Shown here: positions 1 to 11,773 of the stretch, one piece after another
Layout of the letters: the number at the start of each line of letters is the position of its first letter
Numbering within the stretch: the stretch's first letter is position 1
DNA from: Enoplolaimus lenunculus
Taxonomy: Eukaryota; Nematoda; Enoplea; Enoplida; Thoracostomopsidae
DNA length: 64,000 bases
Assembly: GCA_030248215.1 (NCBI GenBank)
Contig: JASANG010001204.1
Location: 1-64,000, forward strand
Reading direction: 5' to 3'
Notes under the pieces: generated by a model
Seen by the model: only the letters and a program-made list of their open reading frames with translations
What the model was told of the DNA's origin: nothing
Databases searched by the model: none
Translations under genes and position numbers: made by a program

Positions 1-1770
1 GCCCTCGGAAACAGACACAGTGCTAAGGAATATATCTAAACAGAGAATTTCTCTAGAAACCTTTGGAATTTTGAGCATGCACATAGCGGGTTTCTCTTGG
101 TGCACCCCTACCCTCGTAGACCCTAAGGTAAACGTGCAGCTTTTCTGGAAACTATTAAGGTAACGATGGTGAGCTTGTCTGGAATGCCCATACAATGAGT
201 GTGAATTCTGAGCCTAGGCTTAAGCAAACCATTGAGCCTGAATCGGAATCAAACCGCGCCTACCTGAAGGCCACACATGGACTAACCAAGCTCACCATCA
301 TTAAACATAGAACATGATTCAAGGAGAAATTCATAACCCTACGCGGCAGTAGCCAGTGGTGAGATGATAACCCTAAGGTAGAATAACTTGTACAGGATCT
401 TACCCTCAAAATAAATCACTCCATGCACTTCTAGCAATTAATATAAGCTTAGTTAGCATTTAGCTTCGCTATTAACATTAATAAATTAAGATCGCCGAAT
501 CAAGAGGTGCTATCACATTTTAATTTCAATCACAAGGCTCAAGGTATCTTACATTAACTATGCGATGCATGTATAAAGTGTACAAAGCCTAAATAAACCA
601 AAACTTTTAACCGAGTTCAATTCTGAACCCAGAGCGCTCAACAGATTCCTGGCCTTAGAGCCATGGCTAAAAAATTAGTTGAAACTTAGGGTAAATAGAG
701 ACTCAAACCTTTGCAGGTATATAAGAAATTCTCGACTATCAAAGTCTCGACAAATGAGTACTAGCCCTGGTTCGAATCAGAGGCTTGATATATAAACTAA
801 ATAAAACCTCAAAGGCTAGGATCGATCCGCCTTTCTATTAAAACGGTCTATGGCCAAGTAAAACAAAAATCCGGTTGAACCAACCAATTTCTAAGACTAA
901 GACTAATGTTAAGCCATACCCATGACCGAGCGTCATTAAGCCTAACCATGAGAAAAAGTTGTGAGCACACAGTCGTACTAAAATTTACGGAGAAAAAGCT
1001 AATTGTTACTGGTGCGACCCACTTACACGCACTCGGGGGTTCGTTAGAGCTTAGAGCATAGGCAGGCTTAGGCGTATGACGATGTCGGGATTTTGTGACT
1101 CTCAAAACCTGATATCACGCCGGGGGACCATCATCCTCTAGTCAAGTAGCTTACTTTGGCAGATCCACGGCCTCGAACACCCGTGAGAGTATCATCTCGG
1201 ATTCGTCCGCAGGGATACTCGTTGATCGTACCCGTAACAATATTGTCAAATGCGTATAGCAACTATCATCAATTAACGATAGGTTTTCAAACTGACGAAC
1301 ATCTGCAGTTGCAGATCTCAAAATTGGTACAGAAATAGTGCAAATCAAATGCGAACTATGTGCAGAATTTCGAACCTCACCATGCGCTGGTTCCAAAGTT
1401 ACAGGACCTATCACCAACTGGTGATAGATGCTGCATACTTTTGAGAATACGGGCTCTGATTTTAAGCCTACAAAAAGTCCAATCCCAAATCTAACAAAGG
1501 AGAAACTGCTTTGATTGTTAATCTGTAATTGGATTCTCAAACGTTTAGTGTTTATCACCTAATGGTAATAAGCCGAAAAACTTAACCGGTGAAGAATATA
1601 GGTTATAAACCGATCACATTTTTCTTTGAACTAGCGTTCTTCTGTATGTAAATTCCTCAAATTCGCAGATGCCACATTCCGCTAGTTTCAAAATATATTA
1701 CTACACTTGTGATAAATGCTATAGACGTTCAGAACAGAACTTTTAGTCAGGTTTAACGTCAGCAACTCAC
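1..1770. other. Repeat-derived sequence, no gene supported
   Basis: I found no exon that continues the WDR54-like gene. The stretch holds a tRNA-like SINE head (235-305), pieces of the TTAGGC family (200-240, 930-1080) and a segment at 1350-1470 that resembles 46735-46805 (shared ACCAACTGGTGATAGATGCT-like core). A minus-strand open stretch at 1151-1558 has no splice partner in the right phase and overlaps these repeats. Confidence 0.4.
163..305 (-). repeat. tRNA-derived SINE-like head with short foldback
   Basis: On the minus strand, GGTGAGCTTGGTTAGTCC resembles a tRNA box A and GGTTTGATTCCG, about 30 bases on, a box B. The segment is bounded by ATGGTGAGCTTG (169-180) and its inverse CAAGCTCACCAT (288-299). 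It is too irregular to fold as a working tRNA. Confidence 0.4.
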
Positions 1771-2017
1771 TGAGTTTCAATCCGGCTAACTTGATTTAAA
1801 GTTGAATCCCAAACTATAACGACGCCGTCCATTGACGCGCTCGCTATTGTGTTTTTGCGATCGCTAGTAACGTCAACTATACCCATCGCGTGTTGTTTGA
1901 GAGTTGTTTCCAGCTTGATTACGTTTTGTTGCACGATAAACACAAGGATCGCACCACTGCTTGTGCCTAAAATGTCAGTTTTAACGTTTGTTGCATATTT
2001 GAAAGGTTTTTCTGATG
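1771..2017 (-). CDS. WDR54: WDR54-like exon 5, two WD40 blades
   Basis: A 247-base exon with acceptor CATTTCCAG and donor GTGAGT, taking one base and leaving two (CA). It holds GTSSGAILVF, then a GH-type turn replaced by KQHAMGIVDV, then IASASMDGVVIVWDS with the WD-type ending. An alternative acceptor (TTTACAG, around 2120) would add a longer start but breaks the phase with exon 4. Confidence 0.7.
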
Positions 2018-5000
2018 CTGGAAATGTTTGCCTAATTAGTGATATGTTGTAATAAAGAGTTTGGCCCATGTTATCATTGGCGGACAGTTGAATTGAGAGA
2101 CGGAGGTTGGGGTCATGGCTGTAAATAGACTCAGCCCACCCATGGAGGGCAGAAGATGGAAACTAATATAGTGTAGGAAGCATGGCCGTAATTTCAGCTA
2201 CGCGCCGACGTGAACCACCATATCATAGCTATAACCAATTATCAAAAGAAATATACACACATATATAATTTTAAAACTAAAATCGTGTGCCTAAAACTAT
2301 CGTAAAGGTATATAATTTATATTTTTTGAAAGCTAAGAGTATTTACTGGCTAAAGTATAACAACCACCGTGGACTAAAGTTGAATTTCCATGCCGGCCAA
2401 TATCTAAATTCGCGATTGACTACACACAATGATTTTTAGTGTTTGTTAGTAATTAACTTTAACAGAAATATAAATATGTTAGCACAACTACTGACCAATA
2501 CATATATATTTGTTGATCACCGCTATTCCCTTTGTGTAGCGTGCATCGTCGTCTGAAAATTGAACCAAATTTCTGTTACTAGTATATAAAACGATATAAG
2601 ATTCTATTTTCATTCGAAGGACACACTTTAGAGCTAATTTTCTATGAAATACAACACTTACCGCCAGATCGCTAAGGTAATAAGCAACTCTTATTTATAA
2701 TTGAAAACCAGATAGGTTTCAAATTTATACATGTATACTTAATTCCTCTAGACTTCGGTTAAACTTGCCTAGGTGCGTTACGTTTCACCAAACATATTCT
2801 AAAATAAATTAACACTAACCATCTCCTGGTTTCGGCAACTGTTGCCAATGTAACGTCGTTGTGCCATTCCATTCATAAATCTAGTACAGAATTTTATACC
2901 AAGTACTACAAACGGTTTTGTATGGGTTTTTTTATAATTTCAGGTATATTAATAAAAACGCAACTCAGAAAAATTGTTTATTCACAGCGTTTCCTTTAGG
3001 CTACCAAATCGAGTATTTATAATTAACTTAAAGCTACAGTGAAAAAAGATTTAAAGTTATATATGAACAAGTATACCAGGTTGAGTTTAATTTACCACGA
3101 CTCCAGTTGCGGTACAGACAACCAGTAAAGGATTTTGCCGTCCATCAACATAACAATATTTGGCCTGTAAAAAACGATGGAAGGCTTGAAAAGTTGTAAA
3201 TATCAAGTTGGTTCCATTGCTGAGACACCGTGGACGCGGATATTTCATGCTACCTCAATAGGGTAGGCAGTTAAAGTTTAGGTTAAACATTGCGTTATTC
3301 ACGCTTATTTGACTTCTCGCTCGCTTCGCTTGACTGCCTCGAGTATATATATGATTCCTATTTTTGGATAAGCTGCTGCGCCTCTAATTGATGCTTTGCA
3401 ATTGGGATCTATCTCACACGCGGGGAAGTAGGCTCAAGTGTCCTAGCCACGACCCTGCTGAGCCATAGTGCAAATGTTAGCAAAACTATGCGTCATTCTC
3501 GCGATTGAATTGCTTACCAGACTAATTTTAAAACAATCTCCTGTCTCTCGCTGTTATTGTCGTATATACATTGATTTCTTGGCATAATTAAAATCAAGGA
3601 ACCGTGTCAAAATAAAACCATATTTTATACTTTCTACGTTACATCAGTCTTTCAAAATGGTTACCTGCAAGTGGAGAAAACATTCGCCATACAAATGTTG
3701 TTTATGTAATGTTACGTTCTTGTCTCCCGAGGTGCTCGCTTCAAAAAAACATGACCATTCGAAATCTTTTAAATTTCATAAACGCTTGTTTCTGAGCAAA
3801 TATTCAGATTTCTGTCAAGTTAATAATACTCGAAAACTGACAAAACATACTTGCATAACCAGTAAAAATATTTCGCTTGCACCATCTTCGGCCATTGAGG
3901 GATCGATCACAGCAATTACGTCTTGAGTTGCACCTTCCATTCTTTGATCCCATCCGACCACTGATAACTGAAATAAATATATTGCACTTGAACGAAAATG
4001 GCACTCGCAAAATACTTTCCGATTTCCATTGCTAAATTTCATACGCATTCTACGGCTAAATCCTTTTCGAACTATACTGATATTTGTCTGCTTTTACATA
4101 GTTTTATAAAAATTTCAGTTTAAAAGCATGCAAATAATTTTGCAAAGTCATTATGTATAGCATGTTTTGCATGGATTTTAATTGAGCCTCCTCTTTAAAA
4201 ACCTTGGAACTGCCGCTGCACCAGATATTCGATCAACGGATTTAGTAAACTGAATAGGGATACACTGCAAAAAATGGTGAGTCATATTGACTCTCTCCAA
4301 AATAGCCTCTACGGGATTACACAAACTGAGTCTATACTGAAATTTGTCTGCTTTTACATATTTTTATAAAAATTTCAGTTTAAGCATGCCAATAATTTTG
4401 CAAAGTCATTATGTATAGCATGTTTTGCATGGGTTTTAATTGAGCCTCCTCTTTAAAAACCTTGGAACTGCCGCTGCACCAGATATTCGATCAACGGATT
4501 TAGTAAACTGAATAGGGATATATACACTGCAAAATTGGTGAGTCATATTGACTCTCTCCAAAATAGCCTCTACGGGATTACACAAACTGAGTCATATTCG
4601 AGTCTGGCAGAGTCAAATTCGACTCTCTTAATCGCACGCTTGACTCCGGCGGATTCGAATATGACTCAGTTTGTGTAGTCCCGTAGACCCTATTTCAGAG
4701 GGAGTGAATTTGACTCACAATTTTTTGCAGTGTACATTTGTTTTGAAATTCCTCTTGGGAGACAATTTCAAATCGTTATAATATTGTTCTGTGTTGTGCA
4801 AGTGGGGAATTTTGAGTAAAGGTGCAATAGACGAGTATGTTAACTGTTACACCTGTTAAGCAATATTTATAATCAGTCTACCAATAGGAAGAAATTGCCT
4901 AGTGCTCCTGAGGCTGCAGTTGCAAATCCTTTGTCAATACCTACCTGCGCGCACGGTAACATATTTCATTAAGTGCTTTGGGTTCGAGTTAAGCTTTATT

Positions 5001-5186
5001 AAAGCGAAAGTCACATTATTTAAACCATCGGGTAGTGATCACAGAAGTAGCAGAACTTACATTATTACGGCTGCAAACAGCAGCATGAGTAACACCTTTC
5101 TGGTTAATTGTTGTCATGGTGAGATTGCCCGAGAATGCGGACGCAGATCCAGATGCGATATTTAATTCACGGTGAAGAGAGTACAT
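1771..5186 (-). CDS. WDR54: WDR54-like WD40-repeat protein, 5 exons, 3' end not found
   Basis: Model on the minus strand: exons 5186-5061, 3967-3851, 3164-3096, 2880-2820 and 2017-1771, each with GT/AG borders and matching phases (0, 0, 0, 1), giving about 207 residues. The start ATG at 5184-5186 opens MYSLHRELNIASGSASAFSG. From memory, the human WDR54 start has a similar short charged stretch followed by SAAALCNNLSVL. Exon 4 gives IYEWNGTTTLHWQQLP and the junction reads GDAS, close to human MYESNGYTMVYWHALDSGDAS. Exon 5 gives GTSSGAILVF and VVIVWDS, like human GTWSGRVLVF and LLCVWRS. WD40 proteins fold as beta-propellers and act as binding platforms. The last blades of the family (human AGYGNGQVHLYE onward) are absent here, so more exons should lie below base 1771 or beyond base 1. 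The family call is a remembered comparison, not a search. Confidence 0.7.
2820..2880 (-). CDS. WDR54: WDR54-like exon 4
   Basis: A 61-base exon, acceptor GTACTAG with a weak pyrimidine tract and donor GTTAGT. It encodes IYEWNGTTTLHWQQLPKPGD and leaves one base, which the next exon completes to give GDAS as in human WDR54. This is the strongest piece of family evidence in the model. Confidence 0.65.
3096..3164 (-). CDS. WDR54: WDR54-like exon 3
   Basis: A 69-base exon, phase 0 at both ends, with a TTTTTTACAG acceptor and a GTAAAT donor. It encodes 23 residues ending PLLVVCTATGVV, which aligns by eye with the human WDR54 strand FRVLLVLTSHRGIQ. Confidence 0.6.
3851..3967 (-). CDS. WDR54: WDR54-like exon 2
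   Basis: There are 39 codons between a TTTATTTCAG acceptor and a GTATGT donor, phase 0 at both ends. It encodes VVGWDQRMEGATQDVIAV and ends in FLLVMQ. This part is poorly conserved in the family, so membership rests mainly on phase and position. Confidence 0.5.
4075..4594. repeat. Tandem duplication, 260-bp period, containing transposon ends
   Basis: Two copies in a row, beginning TACTGATATTTGTC at 4075 and TACTGAAATTTGTC at 4335. They are nearly identical through AGCATGTTTTGCATGG and CAACGGATTTAGTAAACTG. Each ends in the 5' end of an ACACTGC inverted-repeat element (4262 and 4524), so the duplication started inside that element. Only the second is followed by a complete element. Confidence 0.85.
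4524..4733. mobile_element. ACACTGC-type inverted-repeat element (MITE), complete
   Basis: Runs from ACACTGCAAAATTGGTGAG to TCACAATTTTTTGCAGTGT. Inner repeats of GAGTC and GACTC make the whole copy fold on itself (foldback). A truncated copy lies at 4262-4334. It has no coding capacity. Confidence 0.8.
5061..5186 (-). CDS. WDR54: WDR54-like exon 1
   Basis: There are 42 codons from the ATG (plus-strand CAT at 5184-5186) to a GTAAGT donor (plus ACTTAC at 5055-5060), ending in phase 0. It encodes the N-terminal segment with SASAFSGNLTM, resembling the first beta strand of the WDR54 family. The minisatellite at 5450 lies about 270 bp upstream of the start. Confidence 0.65.
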
Positions 5187-5449
5187 AATTTCAAATAAAG
5201 TTATTTCAGCTTATTAATATTTCATAAAAACAGCCAGTTAGAAAGCAAACGTTATCACGACAACTCGTCCACTGACAATTTGTAATCCGAAATTTAAATT
5301 TTGCCGATTCGACATTTTGTGGCCATCATTATGCTTCGGCATAGGCTTTTAGGATTTATGCTCACGAGGGCTCATGATAATTTCAGGAGCGTCCCGTTTA
5401 CCCGCGAGACGGTAATAGTACCTTGTAGCAGCATTTGCTACTCCTGTTT

Positions 5450-6300
5450 GTATCGTCCCGTTCTTCCAGCAAAAATTTGCAGCTGTCCTGTTTTCCCATT
5501 AGCCCGAAACAAACCTGTTCCGCTTTCCCGTTTTCCCAGCGAAAACTTGCAGCTGTCCATTTTTCTATTAGCACGAAACAGGCCTGTTCCATTGTTCCGG
5601 ATTTCCAGCGAAAAATTGTAGCTGTCCCGTTTTCCCATTCGCCCGAAACAAACCTGTCTGTTTTCCGGTTTTCCCTGCGAAAAATTGCAGTTGTCCCGTT
5701 TTCCCATTCGCCCGAAACAAGACTGTTCCATTTTCCCGTTTTCTCAGCTAAAATTTTCAGCTGTCCCGGTTCCCATTTACCCGAAACAAACCTGTTCCGC
5801 TTTCCCGTTTTCCCAGCGAAAACTTGCAGCTGTCCATTTTTCTATTAGCACGAAACAGGCCTGTTCCATTGTTCCGGTTTTCCAGCGAAAAATTGTAGCT
5901 GTCCCGTTTTCCCATTCGCCCGAAACAAACCTGTCTGTTTTCCGGTTTTCCCTGCGAAAAATTGCAGTTGTCCCGTTTTCCCATTCGCCGAAACAGGACT
6001 GTCTCATTTTCCCATTTTCTCAGCGAAAAATTGCAGCTGTTCTGTTTTATCACTTGGGCGAAACAGGCCTGTCCCGTTGTTCTGGTTTCCCAGCCAAAAT
6101 TTACAGCTGTTTCGTTTTCCCATCAGCTCAAAACAAACCTGTTCCGTTTTCCGATTTTTCCCACTAAAGTTACAGCTGTCCGGTTTTCCTATTTGTCTGA
6201 AACAGGCCTGTACGATTTTTCCAGCCAAAATTAGCCGCTGTCTCATTTTCCGATTTGCCCGAAACAGGGCTGTCTCATTTTCTCATGTGCCCGTAACGAT
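5450..6300. repeat. 70-bp minisatellite, about 12 units
   Basis: Units of about 70 bases built on CAGCTGTCCCGTTTTCCC, CCGAAACAAACCTGTTCC and CCCAGCGAAAA. A higher-order period of about 277 bases is visible: AGCTGTCCATTTTTCTATTA occurs at 5551 and again at 5828. Later units (6000-6300) are more diverged. The array is stop-poor in several frames on both strands, which gives false long open frames. It lies just upstream of the WDR54-like start. Confidence 0.95.
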
Positions 6301-6444
6301 GTCGGCAGAAGTATACGAATTAGCCCCAATTACACTCATGTGTCTTGCTGTGCCGCGAAGGCACCGTCAAGTGGCACGTTGACGATTGATGAACATCTTA
6401 GATTCCGATCAAATATACGTGCTATTATCGATACATATATAGTA

Positions 6445-6726
6445 CTGTAGCGACTTGGGGGGTAATAAGACGGGGAGGGTCCCCATTTTTACTCCCAATC
6501 AATAGGAGTCGGAATCCCTAATAAGAGTCTGTACGTGGATAGAGGCCCTAAACCCTAATTAGAGTCCATAAACGTCAATTATCGCAATTTGTTATGCATA
6601 AATGACTCCAGGCCGAAATAAAGCTGAATTGAAAATTCTAAAGCATAAACCGAATAACGGGGGTATCGTCTGGACAAGCCAAATAAATACCAGTCACTCC
6701 CCGCCGTCTTATTCGTATCACTATAG
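6445..6726. mobile_element. CTGTAGTGACCC-type MITE, copy 1
   Basis: A 282-base copy running from CTGTAGCGACTT to ATTCGTATCACTATAG, with TA on its left. It shares the core AATCAATAGGAGTC and CCCTAAACCCTAATTAGAG with the other copies. The TA target and short matched ends suggest a Tc1/mariner-type non-autonomous element; the superfamily is an inference. Confidence 0.8.
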
Positions 6727-7217
6727 TTTAGTATGATGAGATCCATCTTTAATGCTGATCTAAATAATCTAATCTCTTTACATTTTAATCTTTATGTATA
6801 AGAGCATCTGAGTTTTTGAACAATTATTTATGTATAATGCAGTAGTTCATTTCAGGTTGATATTTAAATTGTACAACAAAAAAATGAATTTCCACAAAAT
6901 TCAGCAAAGATTGCAGGGTACAAACTATAGATCAATGCTATTAACAGTATTCAGGGAATTAATCGCAGCAGTATACTAGCTCAGCAACCAAAGTATGAAT
7001 TATAGTACAAAATTTTGAATAATAACACGGAGGTTGAATTTGCTAAAATATTTCACGATTAACAGAAAATGGTCTCAAAAGCAAGTGTAGCGAGTATGCT
7101 TAACGTCTCCTTAAAACTGCTTAAATCCACCAAGGCTTAAACAAGTTTGTATGCAGACAAAACACATTGCCAGTGTTATTGTATATAATAATACCATTGT
7201 CAATTAATGTTTGCCTA

Positions 7218-7643
7218 CTGTATTGACCCAAATAAGAGGGGGTCCCCGTTTTGAGTTCCAATCAATAGGAGTCCGTATCCCTAATAGGAGCCCGTAAGCG
7301 GATAGAGTCCCTAAACCCTAATTAAAGTCCATAAATGTTAATTATCCCTAATTGTAGGGCATAAATGCCTCCAGGACCAAATAATTTGAGTTTGAAACTT
7401 TAAAGCTTACTTAAATTTTCAAAGTACATTCCTAATTATAACACTGCATTATTTCTCAAGCTTTTAGTGCAAGCTAAAACCCGTTCAATTCAACGGATAG
7501 TTGCAATACCGGATATATATCAATAAGGAAGGGCGGCACAGGGCTGTGAAAACAAATAACAGTCCGTAACCGAATAACAAGGGGGTTACACTCTGGAGAG
7601 GCCAAAAAAATATCAGTCCCCCCTCTTATTCGGGTCACTACAG
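7218..7643. mobile_element. CTGTAGTGACCC-type MITE, copy 2
   Basis: A 426-base copy, TA on each side, left end CTGTATTGACCCAAATAAG and right end CTTATTCGGGTCACTACAG. It is longer than copy 1 because it carries about 140 more internal bases around 7400-7540, which copy 3 also has. Confidence 0.85.
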
Positions 7644-8217
7644 TATACTTACTTCCATAGTTGCACTAAGTGAAACTTCTTGCAAAGTGTATTAGGACGG
7701 AATAAATTTGTTCTTGTCATAAACCCAGTACTATTTTACACAGGTACTGTGTGTCGCTTCGCCTAATCTTTGAGAAGTTGTATTTAAAAACGAAAATAGA
7801 AAAGAACGGAGTTGGAATATCTGAGCTTTTCCGTTCAAAATAGACTGATTTCGAAATTTATTGCATATTTGAGCGACTGATGTCTTCACCTGCTTACCCG
7901 ATGGTGCACGAATTATATTGCATACCAGATTTGGCGCGTTCCGATATGGCTGACAACGGTGTGTGTCATTTTCAGAAACTCTGTTAGAAGTATGTTATAT
8001 CTAGGACTAGTTCCTTTACAGAGTCCAAGGACAACGAGAACCTATAATATGCCAATTCAGAGTTCAAAGTTTAAAAGATGATTCACTTTATACCAATGCA
8101 AAGGAATACTAATATTCACATAATTTTCTAATTTTTATTGAAAACCATAGCGTATGCACTTTGAATTTTTAACATTTTGGATGCATATAATAAATTTATT
8201 ATAAGTGATCTAAAACT
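7644..8217. other. No recognised feature
   Basis: AT-rich sequence between two transposon copies. I see no exon with splice signals, no tandem repeat and no RNA gene. Confidence 0.3.
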
Positions 8218-8530
8218 AACTGAACGGAAACGGACACCTAAGCCTAAGCATAAGCTAAAAAATTAGTCTAAAGTTTAAGTTTATATATTCCTCCATAGCA
8301 GTCCACGGAAAAACGGTCTGCTCCTGATTTATACTTGAGCCAAAAATTCGAAAGGTCTTGCACACTTCCATCCCACAGGATTTTGTTTAAGTTACGGCTT
8401 AGGCTTTGGTTTTAGAAAATTTTTACTTAGCGCAAAGAGTAAACCTACAGTTTCGCCTTAGCTTCACCTTAACCTCAGACAGAGCCTAAGCCTACCTATG
8501 CCTTAATGTTAAAATGTGGGAAAGTGTACA
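8218..8530. repeat. TTAGGC-family dispersed element
   Basis: Begins near AACGGACACCTAAGCCTAAG, passes through AAATTAGTCTAAAGTTTAAG, and ends with CAGAGCCTAAGCCTACC followed by GGGAAAGTGTACAAGAG. The same blocks recur at many places in the window, in both orientations. Confidence 0.7.
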
Positions 8531-9399
8531 AGAGCGAGTCGGAAATTGTGAATTTTATCGATAGAACTGATATTAATTTCATTTAATTCGCTGAAAAACA
8601 GACTGTTTACGTTTCTATTTACGGTGCCTTAGCAACTGGTTTCCGTAGTAACAAATGTTGATGATAAATCTTGTTAGCTTAACTGCAACCTGCGATAAAT
8701 TTAGGTAAAAGTAACTAAATAACTAGTATTAAGTTAAGAATAGTATGGCAAGATGCTACCAACCTTTAGAAACTAAGTTCATTATATTTTAATTAAAATT
8801 CATTACCAACTAGTAGTACTAGAATACTGCAAATTTAGTAGGAACTCTTGGGAACTTAAATATAGAATTTTGAAAATTCAAGTTTGACAGTTATACAATT
8901 ATGGAATTTAATGAGAAACTCAAATATACAAAAGTTTTTGTATCATTTATAGGTTTGCTACAAATTGCGTTTCCGTACAATATTTTGCTTCAGTATGACT
9001 GGATTCATGTTCATAGCCACCTCATTATACTAGGGTCAAGAAGGCTGAAAAAATTTTCAGGAGATTAAAGCATCTATTTCACATAACTTACAACCGAGAT
9101 TGAAGTTGTTAGAGAATTGTCATTCGCTCCTGACTATTCAGGAACCGAGCATATTACTTGAAATAGAACTAAGCAAATCTATCTACAACTACGAATTCAA
9201 GTACTTAACCAAAAACGAATCTTTTAGTATAGCCATCTCTGAATAAAAGGCCTATAAGGAAGCATTAATCTTATAAATATATTTGGTCTCAAACCAAGGC
9301 ATAAATTTTACCGTTATACCGGGGTTTACTCGATTTAAACGCATCTTCACAAAATCTTAAGAATTAAAAAACAAAAACTGTCGTTCATGGCTTAAGTAT

Positions 9400-9588
9400 A
9401 CACTGCAAAGGATTTTCCTGACTACACAAACTGAGTCAAAATTCTACTTCGTCAGAGTCAAAATCGATTTACTGAATCGTTCAGTGAGTCGAAGTTGACT
9501 CTGGCGGAGTCGAATTTGACTCAATTTGTGTAGTCCGAAAAAGCCTATTTCAGAAACAGTCAATTTGACTCACCATTTTTTGCAGTGT
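9400..9588. mobile_element. ACACTGC-type inverted-repeat element (MITE)
   Basis: Runs from ACACTGCAAAGGATTTTCC to CCATTTTTTGCAGTGT, with internal CTACACAAACTGAGTC and its inverse GACTCAATTTGTGTAG. It is a foldback of 189 bases and codes for nothing. Confidence 0.8.
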
Positions 9589-10419
9589 ATGGACAACTGG
9601 CACAATGTATGTCAAAATTGAATAAGCTTAAACTCAAATACAATTTCTAAACCTAAACCTATTCTATCGCTGTCCTATGATCTAACAAGATCACACGGAA
9701 AAGCCACTTGCGATAATTTTTGGTAGCCTTAGCCTTAGACAAATTTACAAAATTGAATTGTCACCGTGATTACGCTATTAATGTTTGTTCGCTGAAAAAT
9801 AAATTTTTGAGGGCTCTAATTCAAGTTTAACCATCCCTTTACTAAAACCGTTTCATGCGTCTGAGCCTAAAGCAAAGCTTTGACTTTTATGTAGATCGAT
9901 ATTGATATCATATACATATTCAGAAAAAAAGAGGTATTACTTATTATGTTGTCAAAAGTGTACAACAGCCTTTTTGAGGATTAAGACAATTTATACATGG
10001 CCAATGTTTAGTTCAGTTTTCTTCGTCTTCGTCTTCCGTGCTAGTAAATCCTTTTTCATCTTGAATACACTCGATAACAGGTTGACACGTTATCACTTCT
10101 GAAGTAAAAAAATTGTTTTTGAAAAATTATGCAGTTGCAAAATTTATAAAAAACTACTTGTGAATGTTAAGTTAATTTAACAGACAAGGTATTAGTATTT
10201 ATTAAAGGTGTTCGCCATTTGGTGTTTCTTTATACCCGCAGATTTTGGCCCTGTTGCCTAGATTGGCCTTACATCGCCTAATGATACATTGAAATATATA
10301 TTAAATTATGTTTAACCTCTGTTCCATTTAACCAAGGTATATACTTATTTTACTAAAGGTTGTTGGGAATAAAACGCCAATGAATATTAATACAGCGCCA
10401 ATAACATTAAACAAACAGA

Positions 10420-10867
10420 CTGCACAAGTGACCCGAATAAGAGGGGGTAATAAGAGGGAATCCCTATTTTGAGTCCTAATCAATAGGAGTCCGTATCCCT
10501 AATAAAAGTCCGTAAGCGGATAGAGTCCCTAAACCTTAATTAGAAGTCCATAAATGTCAATTATCCCTATTGTAGTGTATAAATGACTCCAGGACCAAAA
10601 AAGTTGAGTTCGAGAATTTAAAGCGTACTTAAGTTTTGAAAGTACATTCCTAAGTATAATCTTGCATTATCGCTCAAGCTATTGACTCAAGACAAATAAA
10701 CGATTAATTCAACGGATTACTGCAGTACCGGATACATATCAGTAACGAAGGGTGTCGGAGCGTGGGTTAAAAATAAATAACAGTCCGTAAACCGAAGAGC
10801 AGTGAGGGGGGTAGTATCTGAAGAAGCCAAATAAATATCTGTCCACCTCTTATTCGGGTCACTACAG
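10420..10867. mobile_element. CTGTAGTGACCC-type MITE, copy 3
   Basis: A 448-base copy, left end CTGCACAAGTGACCCGAATA, right end TCTTATTCGGGTCACTACAG followed by TA. It carries the shared core GAGTCCGTATCCCTAATAAA-like segment and the internal ACAGTCCGTAAACCGAA. Open stretches inside it on the minus strand are not genes. Confidence 0.85.
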
Positions 10868-11254
10868 TATATAGCAATTCGAAAACATTGAAAGTGGACA
10901 GTGTGTAGTGTGGTGTGTGTACCAATGGGACGAAGCCAGGGAACCGCCAATTACCGGATGTGTATTCATTTCTGCCAGATTAAGACATTACGGCTCGGGC
11001 ACACTTCCACCACGTTAAGACTTCGGCTGAGAGGTTAGTTTTAGGATTATGCTTCATAACGGTTTTGGGGAAGGTTTAAGCGCAGGCTAAGGATTCGGAA
11101 CGCTTTTTCTGAAAACTATGCCTAAGCTGTACAAAAGCCGAAATTGTCTTATAGAAAAAAAATTAAGACCAGTTGTCAATTCTGTCATAAAATGAAACTT
11201 TCCAGCGGTTGTCTCTCTACCGTCGCTCACGAATCCAATTTCCCGAGTCCGCCG

Positions 11255-11773
11255 CTAAAACGAACGCCTACCTGGTGAGCTATCTTCGCTCTGTTCATTT
11301 TCAATTTCATCGTCATCTTTGATCGTTTCCAGCTTTGTATTTCCACTATCTGTGTCTGACGGTTGATCTTTCGACATTACCGTACGCCAAAATTCTTCAC
11401 TATATTCCGCTTTCGCAACCTCCTCATCTAAGGTTACCATCCGTTGCGAAGAGTCACTTTGTTCTGAGCTTCCAGGTTCACGATAGGAACGTTTTTGACG
11501 ACGGGACCGGCGGCTGCGTTTACTGCCACTGCTTCGATCCGGACTCACAACCCCACTGATTCGAGACAGCTTTCTGGCCGCTTTAGTAACTCCAATTATT
11601 GATCGAGAAATTGGCGAATGCCCTGTTGGATATTGAGCTGCAACTGAGAACGCGTACGTTTCGTTTTCAGATAAAGAGTTTAGTGTGATGGAGCGTTTGT
11701 TTGCGGGAATAACACGTTTTTCCCAATTTTCGTACGGTTCGTCAGGAGATTTCGTGTAGTAAACTGCGTAACG
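11255..11773 (-). CDS. FN3 protein exon E (domain 2, strands C'-G, and charged tail)
   Basis: Acceptor TTTTCTGTTCCAG, in phase 0, 519 bases to the stop. It encodes RYAVYYTKSPDEPYENWEKR and SLSENETYAFSVAAQ, closing domain 2, then an Arg/Ser-rich stretch and an acidic stretch with AEYSEEFWRTVM. The exon could instead end at the donor CACCAG|GTAGGC, 19 bases before the stop. I see no AATAAA near the stop on this strand. Confidence 0.75.
   Translation of the reverse strand, partial: RYAVYYTKSPDEPYENWEKRVIPANKRSITLNSLSENETYAFSVAAQYPTGHSPISRSIIGVTKAARKLSRISGVVSPDRSSGSKRSRRSRRQKRSYREPGSSEQSDSSQRMVTLDEEVAKAEYSEEFWRTVMSKDQPSDTDSGNTKLETIKDDDEIENEQSEDSSPGRRSF

Noticed and set aside
848-1105. 85-codon open stretch on the minus strand
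   Set aside because: It overlaps TTAGGC-family sequence and has no recognisable domain or matched splice sites.
1151-1558. 135-codon open stretch on the minus strand as the next WDR54 exon
   Set aside because: It shows no WD40 blade pattern, its phase does not follow exon 5, and 1350-1470 resembles a repeat at 46.7 kb.
5301-6382. Long overlapping open frames on both strands
   Set aside because: They are all produced by the 70-bp minisatellite, which lacks stops in several frames. The implied proteins are just the repeat translated.
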